Assembly: GCA_002395065.1 (NCBI GenBank) | Contig: DGVS01000001.1 | Coordinates: 1 to 64,000, forward strand | Source of the DNA: Caryophanales bacterium UBA4278 | GTDB taxonomy: Bacteria; Bacillota_I; Bacilli_A; RFN20; CAG-826 | DNA: 64,000 bases | Reading direction: 5' to 3' | Part shown: piece by piece, positions 1 through 7,598 of the stretch | Layout of the letters: the number at the start of each line of letters is the position of its first letter | Numbering within the stretch: the first letter of the stretch is position 1 | Made by a program: the position numbers and the translations under genes | Notes under the pieces: generated by a model | What the model saw: only the letters and a program-made list of their open reading frames with translations | What the model was told of the DNA's origin: nothing | Databases searched by the model: none

Positions 1-28
1 TTGCTCTATCCACCTGAGCTACGAGGGC
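1..28 (-). tRNA. 5' part of a tRNA gene, probably tRNA-Arg
   Basis: Read on the minus strand, positions 28 to 1 give a 7-nt acceptor strand GCCCTCG, then TA, a D-stem GCTC, a D-loop AGGTGGATA and the closing GAGC, which is the standard 5' third of a bacterial tRNA. The rest, including the anticodon, lies beyond the window edge. The 5' sequence resembles Bacilli tRNA-Arg genes, but identity cannot be settled without the anticodon. Confidence 0.85.
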
Positions 29-73
29 AGCGTTATAAATATATTCTATAAAAAGAAAGATTTCAACGAATTA

Positions 74-463
74 TCACTTTGCAATTGCTTGACGATAGAC
101 ATTGTTCTTTTGTTTCAGCATTTTACTAAGTGGGGATGTACCATTTTCGATATCGATCATCATTTTTAAAAAATAGAGTTGTTCCTCAACAGAATGATTA
201 ATTGCAAAAAGATATTTTCCGATTGTTTCTAATGTTGGAACTTTTTTTAAATTTTCGATTCTAGATATATAAGATTGTTTGACATTCATTGCATCAGCAA
301 TCTGCTTCTGTGTTAAATGATATTTTTTACGTTTTTCAATTAAGCTAGAGACAACTTCTCCAACAAAAAGACCAACAAAATAGTTTCTTTTTTGTTCTTC
401 GTTGAAAGATTCATACATTAATCGTTCTTGCTCGATTAGTTTTTCTTCATCACTCATTTTCAT
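74..463 (-). CDS. XRE-family helix-turn-helix regulator
   Basis: A small DNA-binding regulator. The middle of the protein holds an XRE/Cro-type HTH: LTQKQIADAMNVKQSYISRIE, with the recognition helix around QSYISRIEN, followed by the typical VPTLETIGKYLFAI stretch. The N-terminal part is charged and helical; no enzymatic or ligand domain is visible. The open frame extends up to 541, but no Shine-Dalgarno precedes that ATG. ATGs at 463 and 457 follow an AAGGA (about 3 and 9 nt away), so initiation near 463/457 is preferred, giving about 128-130 residues. It stands alone between a tRNA and uvrC. Its target is unknown; autoregulation is possible. It could equally be a prophage or toxin-antitoxin remnant regulator, but no such genes adjoin it. 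Confidence 0.8.
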   Translation of the reverse strand: MKMSDEEKLIEQERLMYESFNEEQKRNYFVGLFVGEVVSSLIEKRKKYHLTQKQIADAMNVKQSYISRIENLKKVPTLETIGKYLFAINHSVEEQLYFLKMMIDIENGTSPLSKMLKQKNNVYRQAIAK

Positions 464-564
464 TGTTCCTTTTTCAAGAAAATATGTTGAGTAAGAGTTT
501 TGATGATAAACAAAGTCAAAATTCATGACTTTATATTGCATAAATCAAAAACTCTTGCAGCACC

Positions 565-593
565 ATTATATAACCTTTAGGACATATTTACAA
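565..593 (-). promoter_or_regulatory. Sigma-A type promoter of the XRE regulator gene
   Basis: On the minus strand a TTGTAA -35 element (593-588) and a perfect TATAAT -10 element (570-565) are separated by exactly 17 nt. Transcription should start near 557. Confidence 0.7.
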
Positions 594-609
594 GATTACA
601 TTAAAATAT

Positions 610-633
610 AAAGGATAGATTTGGGAATCCTTT
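610..633 (-). terminator. Intrinsic terminator after uvrC
   Basis: A 7-bp inverted repeat (AAAGGAT at 610-616, ATCCTTT at 627-633) abuts the uvrC stop codon and is followed on the minus strand by an AT-rich tract. On the plus strand it is followed by TTTTTAT, so it may act in both directions. Confidence 0.65.
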
Positions 634-2391
634 TTATAATTCTTTAAGTTTTAAAACTAAATTTTCAGCAACTTCCATCGGAAGGAACTGACTAAGTTCT
701 TCGACAGTAGCCTTCTTCAACTGATCGATATCCTGATATTGTTTCAAAAGTAGTTGTTGACGTTTACTTCCTAATCCTGGGATATCGTCAAAGAATGATT
801 TTGTAAAGTTTTTGCTTCGTTTTTGATGATGGAAGGAAATCGCAAAACGATGGACTTCATCTTGCATTCTTACAAGTAAGAAGAAAAGTGCTTTATTGTC
901 GTCTAAGGAGATGACATTTCCTTCATGATCCATTAAACCTTTTGTTTGATGGCGGTCATTTTTAAACAAACCATAGACCGGAATATCTAATTGGAGTTCG
1001 TTGATAACTTCTTGTCCGGCATGAATTTGTCCTAAACCTCCATCAGATAGAATCAGATCTGGCATTGGTTCATTATTCTCTTTTAAGCGAGAATATCTAC
1101 GAGTCATAACTTCTTTCATAGAGGCGTAGTCATCACGTTTTTCTTTACCTTCGATGTTAAACTTTCGATACATCTTTTTGACTGGTTCTCCATTGATAAA
1201 AACCACCACAACACCAACAGGTGCATCACCTTGGATATGGGAGTTATCAAATAGTTCAATTCGATATGGAGTTTTGATACCAATTTTATTTCCTAGATTC
1301 TCCAGTAATTCAAGATTTGAATCACTTAATCGAGCAGACATAAAATGGGAGTCCAAAGATTGTTGGGCGTTCAGGTTTGCTATGGAGACAGCTTCCATGT
1401 TTTTACCCCTAGAAACAGAAAGAACTTTGACATCTAAAACTTCACTTAAAATATTGGCGATTTGCTGGGAATTAACCACGATTTGCTGGGGTTTTTGATG
1501 ATTCTGGTAATATTGGAAAATGAGGTTAGACACCTGTTCATCAACATCATCAAACTCCTCAACAATAAATGACTCCTGACCAAGCAAAATTCCTTTACGG
1601 TATGTGAGTACAGAAAGACTTAAATATCCATCACGAATTGTGTAGCCAAAAACATCTTTAGAAACGTGTTCTTTATCTTCCACATTTTCTTTGGAAACAA
1701 TGTGCTCAATGGCATCTAAAATTTCCTTACATTCCTGGGCTTTTTCAAACTCCAGATTTTCTGTTGCTTGAGCCATTCTTTCTTTGTATTGATTTTTGAT
1801 ATCGTTACTCGTGCCATTTAAGAACGATTTAATCGATTCGAAAAGTTCGTTGTTCTTTTCTTCGCTTATCTTGTTTACACATGGTCCAAGGCACATTCCC
1901 ATGTGGTAATAAAGACATGGCGTGTTTGGAATGTGTTGACACTTTCTAGTAGGAAAAATCTTGTTTAAAAGATTAATGACTTTGTAAGCATAAGAAGAAG
2001 TTGGGTAAGGTCCAAAATAGTAATAGTTTGGATCTTTCTCATCACGACTTATCTTTAGATATGGGTCATTTTTCTTCTTTAGGGCAATATATGGATAGTG
2101 CTTACCATCCTTTAAAAGGATGTTGTATCTTGGATAATATTGATGAACGAGGTTCATTTCGAGAATGAATGCTTCTTTATCTGAATGAGTAATAATTGTT
2201 TCAAAATAATCAACATGAGAAACCATCGCGGCCACTTTGCCAACCTGTGGTCTTAGGAAGTACTGCGAAACACGATTATAAAGATTCTTGGCTTTGCCAA
2301 TATAAATTACTTTGCCGGATGCATCGTGCATCAAATAACATCCTGGTTTCTTAGGAAGAAGAGGGATCGCTAATTTAACTTTCTCTGTCAT
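634..2391 (-). CDS. uvrC: Excinuclease ABC subunit C (UvrC)
   Basis: Nuclease of nucleotide excision repair that makes the 3' and 5' incisions around lesions marked by UvrA/UvrB. At 585 residues it is of normal family length. Seen in order: a GIY-YIG nuclease domain (about 12-95, with VIYIGKAKNLYNRVSQYF), a Cys-rich segment (CQHIPNTPCLYYHMGMCLGPC), a UVR motif (about 195-235) for UvrB contact, the RNase H-like endonuclease domain (IELFDNSHIQGDAPVGV), and a C-terminal helix-hairpin-helix (DIPGLGSKRQQLLLKQY). The ATG overlaps the mutS2 TGA stop (ATGA), so the two genes are translationally coupled. Bacillus subtilis keeps the same neighbourhood, with a few genes between them. Confidence 0.97.
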   Translation of the reverse strand: MTEKVKLAIPLLPKKPGCYLMHDASGKVIYIGKAKNLYNRVSQYFLRPQVGKVAAMVSHVDYFETIITHSDKEAFILEMNLVHQYYPRYNILLKDGKHYPYIALKKKNDPYLKISRDEKDPNYYYFGPYPTSSYAYKVINLLNKIFPTRKCQHIPNTPCLYYHMGMCLGPCVNKISEEKNNELFESIKSFLNGTSNDIKNQYKERMAQATENLEFEKAQECKEILDAIEHIVSKENVEDKEHVSKDVFGYTIRDGYLSLSVLTYRKGILLGQESFIVEEFDDVDEQVSNLIFQYYQNHQKPQQIVVNSQQIANILSEVLDVKVLSVSRGKNMEAVSIANLNAQQSLDSHFMSARLSDSNLELLENLGNKIGIKTPYRIELFDNSHIQGDAPVGVVVVFINGEPVKKMYRKFNIEGKEKRDDYASMKEVMTRRYSRLKENNEPMPDLILSDGGLGQIHAGQEVINELQLDIPVYGLFKNDRHQTKGLMDHEGNVISLDDNKALFFLLVRMQDEVHRFAISFHHQKRSKNFTKSFFDDIPGLGSKRQQLLLKQYQDIDQLKKATVEELSQFLPMEVAENLVLKLKEL

Positions 2392-4709
2392 TTTAATGTG
2401 ACAACGGTTGCACCCGTTCCTCCGTCATATGTTGAACCATAATGAAAATCTTCAATAAAGTCGCATTTCTTTAAGTAGGCATGAACGGCTGCTCGAAGCT
2501 GGCCTGAACCCATTCCATGAATGATTCTTACGGTTTTAAAATGTCGCAAACGACATTCATCAAGATATTTGCTAACTGCTTCAATACCTTCATCAATGTG
2601 ATAACCGATGATGTTGAGTTCTAGTTTGACATCAGTTTTAATTTGCATTTCGTGATTGACACTACTTTGAATCTTTTTGTGCGTTAAAGGTTCTTCAGTT
2701 TTCACAAGTTGATCAAGTTTTGTTTTCACATCAAAACCATCTTCTGTAACGACTTGGACTTTTTCTCCGTTAATCTTTTTAACTTTGCCGACTAAACCAA
2801 GACCTTTAACTTCGACATAGTCATCAACCAAGATTGGTCCATTATCAAGATAGATTTCTTCCTCTTCTTGTGATTCGGCTAATTCTTTTAGTTCGGTTTT
2901 TGCATGAATAATTTCATGAAGCTTCAGATGATCTTTATCGAGGTTCTTCATGATCAAATCAACTTTCTGTGTTGTTCGATCGATGATTTTCTTTTGTTCA
3001 TGTTTGACATCTTCAAGAAGCTTTTCTTTCTTTTCCCTTAGGACTTCTTCTTCGTGATGGACATGTTTTTCTCTTCCACTTAGAAGACGTTCTTTCTCTA
3101 AAAGAGAACGTTCTTTTTGTTCGTTCTCGTTTACAAGATGATTGAGACGATCTAAAACATCGTTGAAACTTACTTCTTTATCGTTAGAAAGATAGCGTTT
3201 CGCCTGGTTAACAACCTTACTATCAAGATGATAACGTTCAGCCATTTCAAGACCGTAACTACGCCCGCTGCTACCAATTTTTAATTTGTAGGTTGGGAGA
3301 AGTTTTTGCTCATCAAAAATCATCATCGCATTAATAACGTTCTCCTTTGCATACGCAAATTCTTTCATCTTATCAAAGTGCGACGAAATGACTGAGAAGA
3401 CATGTTTTTTCAATAAAAAGTCAGAAACAGCAAGAGCAAGTGCTTCCCCTTCACGAGGAGATGTTCCCGTTCCAAGTTCATCTAGCAAGACTAAATCCTT
3501 GGCGGTGACAAAGTGGGTAATTGTACTTAAATTTGAAACGTGAGCAGCGAATGTTGAAAGGTTATCACTAAGTGATTGATTATCACCAATATCGGCATAA
3601 ATCTTTGGGAAATAACCGAGATTTGCTGGTTCTTTTGTTGGAATAGCTAATCCAATTTGGGTCATCATCACCATTAATCCAAGTGTTTTTAAAGCAACTG
3701 TTTTACCACCGGCATTTGGACCAGAGATAATAATCATCGACTGTTCTTTATTTAATTCAAAATCGTTATCAACAACAACTTCATCATTAATTAATGGATG
3801 ACGAGCGCCTTTAATAGAGATTACTTGTTCGTCACTTAACGTAGCAACGACACACTTGTGTTTGATTCCATAACTAGCTTTTGCACTGATTTCATCAAGT
3901 CGAGCAATGACATTGTTATTTGAATCAATTTCACTTTCGTGCAATGCAACTTTTCCAGTGAGCATTTTTAAAAGACGATAGATCTCTTCTTTTTCTTCAA
4001 CTCGAAGAGCATAGATTTGGTTTGATAATTGAACAAGTTCTTGTGGTTCAACAAATGTTGTCGCTCCAGTATCTGAGATATCATGAATCATTCCTGGAAC
4101 TTTCGACTTATAGCTTGTTTGAACTGGTAAGACAAAATGATCGTTACGGATGGTAACAGACTTTTCAGAGAGATATTCGGCGTATTTTGCCACTAAACCG
4201 CGAGATACATCCTGAACAGAACTTGATAGTTTTTTAATTTGTTGACGAATTTCATATAGATCACGACTAGCCGTATCAAGTACAACAAGATTTGGTGAAA
4301 TGACATAACGAATAATTTCATTTAACTTTGATAAATCAAAGAGTTGTTCCTTTAAGTCAAAAATTGATGGGTAAAGATGTCGATCTAGACGAGAAAAATA
4401 TTGATTTAATTTTTGGCTTGTTTCGATATCTAGGGCAATGTGATCAAGTTCGTGAATGGAAAGAACTCCACCCTTTCGAGCAATCTCCAAAAATTTTTGT
4501 AAGTCAAATGAGGATTGAATTGGCATCGAATCACGTTCGTTTAAAAGACGCATCATCTCATCAACTTGTTTTAAACAAAGACGTATTTCTTCCTTATTTT
4601 GAAGCATACGCAAAGATAATATCTTTGCATGAGCAACTTCGCTATGCGTTTCTAAAGCAATTTCATCCAAAACTTTTTGGATTTCTAACGTGCCATAAAT
4701 ATCAAGCAT
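2388..4709 (-). CDS. mutS2: Endonuclease MutS2
   Basis: MutS-family ATPase without the mismatch-recognition domain; it acts on recombination intermediates and, in Bacillus, on collided ribosomes. Visible are the clamp/lever helices, the ABC-type ATPase (Walker A SGPNAGGKTVAL near residue 330, Walker B LVLLDELGTGTSPREG), a long charged coiled coil (about 510-640), a KOW-like segment, and a C-terminal Smr nuclease domain (HGMGSGQLRAAV). The frame opens 6 codons earlier, but the start chosen is ATG 4709 (MLDIYGTLEIQKVL), which matches family N-termini. No Shine-Dalgarno is present; an extended -10 box lies 6 nt upstream, so the mRNA is probably leaderless. First gene of the mutS2-uvrC operon. 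About 773 residues, as usual. Confidence 0.96.
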   Translation of the reverse strand: MLDIYGTLEIQKVLDEIALETHSEVAHAKILSLRMLQNKEEIRLCLKQVDEMMRLLNERDSMPIQSSFDLQKFLEIARKGGVLSIHELDHIALDIETSQKLNQYFSRLDRHLYPSIFDLKEQLFDLSKLNEIIRYVISPNLVVLDTASRDLYEIRQQIKKLSSSVQDVSRGLVAKYAEYLSEKSVTIRNDHFVLPVQTSYKSKVPGMIHDISDTGATTFVEPQELVQLSNQIYALRVEEKEEIYRLLKMLTGKVALHESEIDSNNNVIARLDEISAKASYGIKHKCVVATLSDEQVISIKGARHPLINDEVVVDNDFELNKEQSMIIISGPNAGGKTVALKTLGLMVMMTQIGLAIPTKEPANLGYFPKIYADIGDNQSLSDNLSTFAAHVSNLSTITHFVTAKDLVLLDELGTGTSPREGEALALAVSDFLLKKHVFSVISSHFDKMKEFAYAKENVINAMMIFDEQKLLPTYKLKIGSSGRSYGLEMAERYHLDSKVVNQAKRYLSNDKEVSFNDVLDRLNHLVNENEQKERSLLEKERLLSGREKHVHHEEEVLREKKEKLLEDVKHEQKKIIDRTTQKVDLIMKNLDKDHLKLHEIIHAKTELKELAESQEEEEIYLDNGPILVDDYVEVKGLGLVGKVKKINGEKVQVVTEDGFDVKTKLDQLVKTEEPLTHKKIQSSVNHEMQIKTDVKLELNIIGYHIDEGIEAVSKYLDECRLRHFKTVRIIHGMGSGQLRAAVHAYLKKCDFIEDFHYGSTYDGGTGATVVTLK

Positions 4710-4715
4710 AGCGCT

Positions 4716-4724
4716 ATTATAGCA
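4716..4724 (-). promoter_or_regulatory. Extended -10 promoter of mutS2, adjacent to the start codon
   Basis: TGCTATAAT reads on the minus strand at 4724-4716, with only AGCGCT between it and ATG 4709. The start site should fall at or beside the ATG, giving a leaderless message. Confidence 0.7.
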
Positions 4725-4734
4725 CAAATAAATT

Positions 4735-4760
4735 AGACCTTAACTAGTGAAGGTCTTTTT
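4735..4760 (+). other. Hairpin with T-tract upstream of mutS2
   Basis: AGACCTT (4735-4741) and AAGGTCT (4750-4756) form a 7-bp stem with an 8-nt loop, followed on the plus strand by a run of T. It looks like a plus-strand terminator, but no plus-strand gene lies upstream; it overlaps the expected -35 area of the mutS2 promoter. It could stop antisense transcripts or be an operator. Confidence 0.45.
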
Positions 4761-4857
4761 GATTTGTAAAACTTTTTTGAACACTTTTGAAGAAATTTTA
4801 CGAATAAAGAATATAGAGGGGTTTGTAGCTAAATAGATAAATGAGCGTCAATTTGTA

Positions 4858-4886
4858 TTTACAGCGTAATTACATTGTAATATACT
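4858..4886 (+). promoter_or_regulatory. Promoter of the relB-like gene and rnhC
   Basis: TTTACA (4858-4863), a 17-nt spacer and TATACT (4881-4886) form a near-consensus sigma-A promoter. The start site would be about 10 nt before ATG 4903, with GAGG in between as a short Shine-Dalgarno. Confidence 0.75.
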
Positions 4887-4902
4887 ATGGTCGAGGTATA
4901 TT

Positions 4903-5076
4903 ATGGCATTACTACAAGTAAGAATTGATGAAAACGAGAAAGAACAAGCCTCCTCAATTTTTAAAGCCCTCGGTTTAGATTTATCAACCGCGGTCAGAAT
5001 GTTCATCTGTAAATCAATCATCGAAAATGGATTACCTTTTGATGTGAAAACAGAAAACAAGAAGGAGGAAAATTAA
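4903..5076 (+). CDS. RelB/DinJ-family antitoxin-like protein, no toxin partner visible
   Basis: A 57-residue protein, MALLQVRIDENEKEQASSIF..., matching the ribbon-helix-helix fold of RelB/DinJ antitoxins: an N-terminal beta strand (LLQVRID), a helix (EKEQASSIFKALGL), the DLSTAVRMFI turn-helix and the ENGLPFDV tail typical of DinJ. These proteins bind DNA as dimers and usually neutralise a YafQ/RelE nuclease encoded just downstream. Here the next gene is rnhC, whose Shine-Dalgarno (GAAGGAGG) lies inside the last codons of this gene, and no toxin is present within several kb. It has its own strong promoter. It may be an orphan antitoxin or a RHH repressor acting on its own promoter and rnhC. 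Confidence 0.85.
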   Translation: MALLQVRIDENEKEQASSIFKALGLDLSTAVRMFICKSIIENGLPFDVKTENKKEEN

Positions 5077-5077
5077 T

Positions 5078-6007
5078 ATGGCAAATCGTGTCACAATTCA
5101 AGGATCTCAAGATCTAGTTGAACAAATTCGTTCCTTTTATAAAAAGGAAAAGAAAGAAAATAAAGGAGAATACATTGTTTTCTTCGCTAAAACAAAAGAG
5201 TTAGCAGTAACCGTGTATTCCTCAAAAAAGAGTGAAGAATTTAAAGTTGTCTTTGTCGGCGAACATGCTTTAAGCGAAGCAAAACGTTTTGATGGAAATG
5301 CTGAGCTAACAAAAAAGAGCCAAGGCGAATCAGAAACTAAAGAAGTTCCAACAAAAGCTTGCTGGTTATCTTTAAAAGATCAAATTGGTTCGGATGAAGT
5401 TGGCACCGGAGACTTATTTGGTCCAATCTGCGTTTGTGCAGCTTATGTTAAAAAAGAAGATATTTCGTTCTTAAAAGAACTTGGAGTCGATGATTCAAAA
5501 AGAATCAACGATAAGAGAATTCGCGAGATTGGAAAAGAGCTCATTCATCGCATTGAATATTCTCAGGTTAGTCTCGATAACAAGAAATACAATGAGATTA
5601 ATGAAAAAGGCCTCAATATGAATGAAATGAAGGCTAAAATGCATAACCAAGTTCTTAAGAACTTAAAAAAGAAATATCCAAAGGTTCAAATGACGGTCAT
5701 TGATCAATTCTGCAATGAAGATACCTACTATCGATATCTCTTTGGTGAACAAGAGGTCGTCGATAAAATTACCTTTAGAACAAAGGCAGAAACATATTTC
5801 CCATGTGTTGCTGCTGCAAGCATTATTGCTCGTTATAGCTTTTTACAAAAAATGGATAAGATCTCCAAACAATATGGAGTCGAAATTCCATTTGGTGCTT
5901 CACAAACTGTCACCGAATTCGCCAAGAAATTTGCCGAAAAATTTGGTGTCGAAGAATTAAAAAAGATCGCCAAAGCGAACTTTAAAAATTTAAAAGAAAT
6001 TCTATAA
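5078..6007 (+). CDS. rnhC: Ribonuclease HIII
   Basis: Cleaves the RNA strand of RNA-DNA hybrids. The N-terminal ~90 residues form the TBP-like substrate-binding domain found only in type HIII enzymes. The catalytic domain follows with DQIGSDEVGTGDLFGP (first acidic pair), GVDDSKRIND, and the later acidic residue in TVIDQFCNED. At 309 residues it is of normal length. The start codon is one base after the antitoxin stop, with a very strong GAAGGAGG site. In Bacillus rnhC also lies near mutS2, but zapA, cvpA and polX sit between; here they are absent and the RelB-like gene occupies the position. The stop codon abuts the stop of convergent rluD. Confidence 0.95.
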   Translation: MANRVTIQGSQDLVEQIRSFYKKEKKENKGEYIVFFAKTKELAVTVYSSKKSEEFKVVFVGEHALSEAKRFDGNAELTKKSQGESETKEVPTKACWLSLKDQIGSDEVGTGDLFGPICVCAAYVKKEDISFLKELGVDDSKRINDKRIREIGKELIHRIEYSQVSLDNKKYNEINEKGLNMNEMKAKMHNQVLKNLKKKYPKVQMTVIDQFCNEDTYYRYLFGEQEVVDKITFRTKAETYFPCVAAASIIARYSFLQKMDKISKQYGVEIPFGASQTVTEFAKKFAEKFGVEELKKIAKANFKNLKEIL

Positions 6008-6910
6008 TTATTTCAAGTCTTTGAGAAAATTCTCAAAGTAAGAAGGCATTGGAGAATCAAAATCCAATGCTTTTTTTGTGCGAGGGTGAATGAATTTGAT
6101 GTAGTGAGCATAAAGGAGTTGACCATCATCATAAATTGTTCGATTTCCTTTTCCATATAAAGGATCTCCAATAACTGGATGTCCAATATAGTTCATATGC
6201 ACTCTAATTTGGTGGGTACGACCTGTTTTTAAAATACATTCTACTAAAGTAGTATTGGAGAATCTTTTTAAAACTTTGAATCTTGTTTCAGCTTCTTTTC
6301 CATTGCGAAGATCCACCGCCATTTTTTGTCGGTTTTGCTTATCTCGACCAATTGGAGCAATAATTTGTCCGTTATCTTCGCTAATCACACCTAAAACAAG
6401 AGCATAGTATTTACGAGATAAGGTATGGTCAACAAGTTGTTCCTGGAGTTTAACGTGGGTAAAATCGTTTTTCGCAACAACAAGAAGTCCGGCAGTATCT
6501 TTATCTAATCGATGAACAATGCCCGGACGAAAATCTCCGTTAATTGTTGAAAGATTGTCGCTATGGAATTTTAGTCCATTTGCTAATGTTCCGCTTTTAT
6601 TACCGGCACCAGGATGAACAACTAATCCTTTTGGTTTATTAATGACCATCAAATCATCATCTTCATAAACAATATCAAGAGGGATATTTTCGGCATTTAA
6701 GTCAGTTTCCTCTTTTGGTAAATCGTTAACAAAAATCACATCATTTTCTTGAACTTTATACGATGCTTTTTGAGGCTGATCATTAACTAGAATTAGACCC
6801 TCATCAAGATAGGTTTTAATCTTCGTTCTTGAAACATCTAAAAGAAGTTCAGATAACGCCTTATCTAAACGTAGATTTTCAATTCTTTTATCAGCGACAA
6901 ATTTGTTCAT
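6008..6910 (-). CDS. rluD: RluD-type 23S rRNA pseudouridine synthase
   Basis: Isomerises uridines of 23S rRNA. An N-terminal S4-like RNA-binding domain (about 10-70, LRLDKALSELLLDVSRTKIKTYL...) precedes the pseudouridine synthase domain with the catalytic HRLDKDTAGLLVVAK motif (Asp in RLDKDT) and the family end RTHQIRVHMNYIGHPVIGDPLYG. At 300 residues it fits the family. The ATG directly follows the lspA stop (TAAATG). The ileS-lspA-rluD order is the classic Bacilli arrangement. Its final codons carry the rnhC terminator on the opposite strand. Which uridines it targets (RluD itself or a paralogue) cannot be told from sequence alone. Confidence 0.92.
   Translation of the reverse strand: MNKFVADKRIENLRLDKALSELLLDVSRTKIKTYLDEGLILVNDQPQKASYKVQENDVIFVNDLPKEETDLNAENIPLDIVYEDDDLMVINKPKGLVVHPGAGNKSGTLANGLKFHSDNLSTINGDFRPGIVHRLDKDTAGLLVVAKNDFTHVKLQEQLVDHTLSRKYYALVLGVISEDNGQIIAPIGRDKQNRQKMAVDLRNGKEAETRFKVLKRFSNTTLVECILKTGRTHQIRVHMNYIGHPVIGDPLYGKGNRTIYDDGQLLYAHYIKFIHPRTKKALDFDSPMPSYFENFLKDLK
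6018..6077 (+). terminator. Tandem hairpins ending rnhC transcription, inside rluD
   Basis: A 9-bp perfect hairpin (6018-6026 with 6029-6037) is followed by GCATTGG (6046-6052) pairing with CCAATGC (6064-6070) and seven T residues (6071-6077). The second is a textbook plus-strand intrinsic terminator, yet it lies within the coding sequence for the C-terminus of rluD on the other strand. Confidence 0.8.
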
Positions 6911-7597
6911 TTATTCAACTTTTTCTTGTTCTTTCTTGTCATCATTTTGACCAGGAATTGCTGGTGATTTTTCAATTTTATCCAAGTTTTGCTGGTCTTT
7001 TTTTAACTTTAATTGAGCTTCTTCATTTTCACTCTTCTTCATCGCATCTTTAATGATGTCAATAACGAGCAAAACAATGAGAATTCCAACTCCAACAACA
7101 AGGGCAGAATCAGCGATATTAAAGGTTGGGAATTCACCAGTTGGAAGATAGAAATCTAACCAGTCAACAACGCCAGAAAAACCAGTTGTGCTTTCCCAAT
7201 AAAAACAACGGTCAATTAGGTTACCAACAGCACCAGCAATCATTAAGGAAAAAGCGGCTCTCATCCATTTAGTCATAGACTTCATTTTTATCGCATAGTA
7301 AGCGATTAAGCCGCCCGATAAAACGACAGAAACGATAATCCAAAGCACACGTGAAGAACTGCCCATTGACCAGGCTGCTCCCTCATTTGTAACAAAGGTG
7401 ATATAGAAGAAATCTTTGATTACTTCAATACGTTCATAATAGCCAGCGTGGCTTGCTCCAAAATGGTTAATAACGATCCACTTTGAAACAATATCTAAAA
7501 TAAAGATGACGACAGCAAGCCAGATAAAAGAGAAGAAGAACTTTTTCATGTTCTCTTTCGTGAAAACTTTTTTTAAAAACGACAAGACCTTGTTCAT
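6911..7597 (-). CDS. lspA: Lipoprotein signal peptidase (LspA) with extended cytoplasmic tail
   Basis: Aspartic protease of the membrane that cuts lipoprotein signal peptides in front of the lipidated cysteine. Four membrane segments are visible, with the catalytic motifs GNLIDRCFY and FNIADSALVVG. At 228 residues it is longer than the usual 150-170: about 20 extra residues lie in front of the first membrane helix, and about 50 charged residues (Lys/Glu/Gln-rich, ending EQEKVE) follow the last one. Its substrates include the five lipoproteins encoded in this window. It sits between ileS and rluD with almost no spacing. Confidence 0.95.
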   Translation of the reverse strand: MNKVLSFLKKVFTKENMKKFFFSFIWLAVVIFILDIVSKWIVINHFGASHAGYYERIEVIKDFFYITFVTNEGAAWSMGSSSRVLWIIVSVVLSGGLIAYYAIKMKSMTKWMRAAFSLMIAGAVGNLIDRCFYWESTTGFSGVVDWLDFYLPTGEFPTFNIADSALVVGVGILIVLLVIDIIKDAMKKSENEEAQLKLKKDQQNLDKIEKSPAIPGQNDDKKEQEKVE

Positions 7598-7598
7598 G

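Noticed and set aside
74..463. Toxin-antitoxin pair containing the XRE regulator
   Set aside because: No second small gene adjoins it: one side is a tRNA and the other is the uvrC terminator.
1154..1498. 114-codon plus-strand frame opposite uvrC
   Set aside because: Antisense to the conserved nuclease domain of uvrC, composition unlike the real genes, no promoter or ribosome site.
4328..4711. 127-codon plus-strand open frame opposite mutS2
   Set aside because: It lies fully within mutS2 on the other strand, shows no recognisable domain and its ribosome site is poor; regarded as a chance frame.
4848..5060. 70-codon minus-strand frame opposite the RelB-like gene
   Set aside because: The plus strand encodes a recognisable RHH antitoxin with promoter and ribosome site; the opposite frame has neither.
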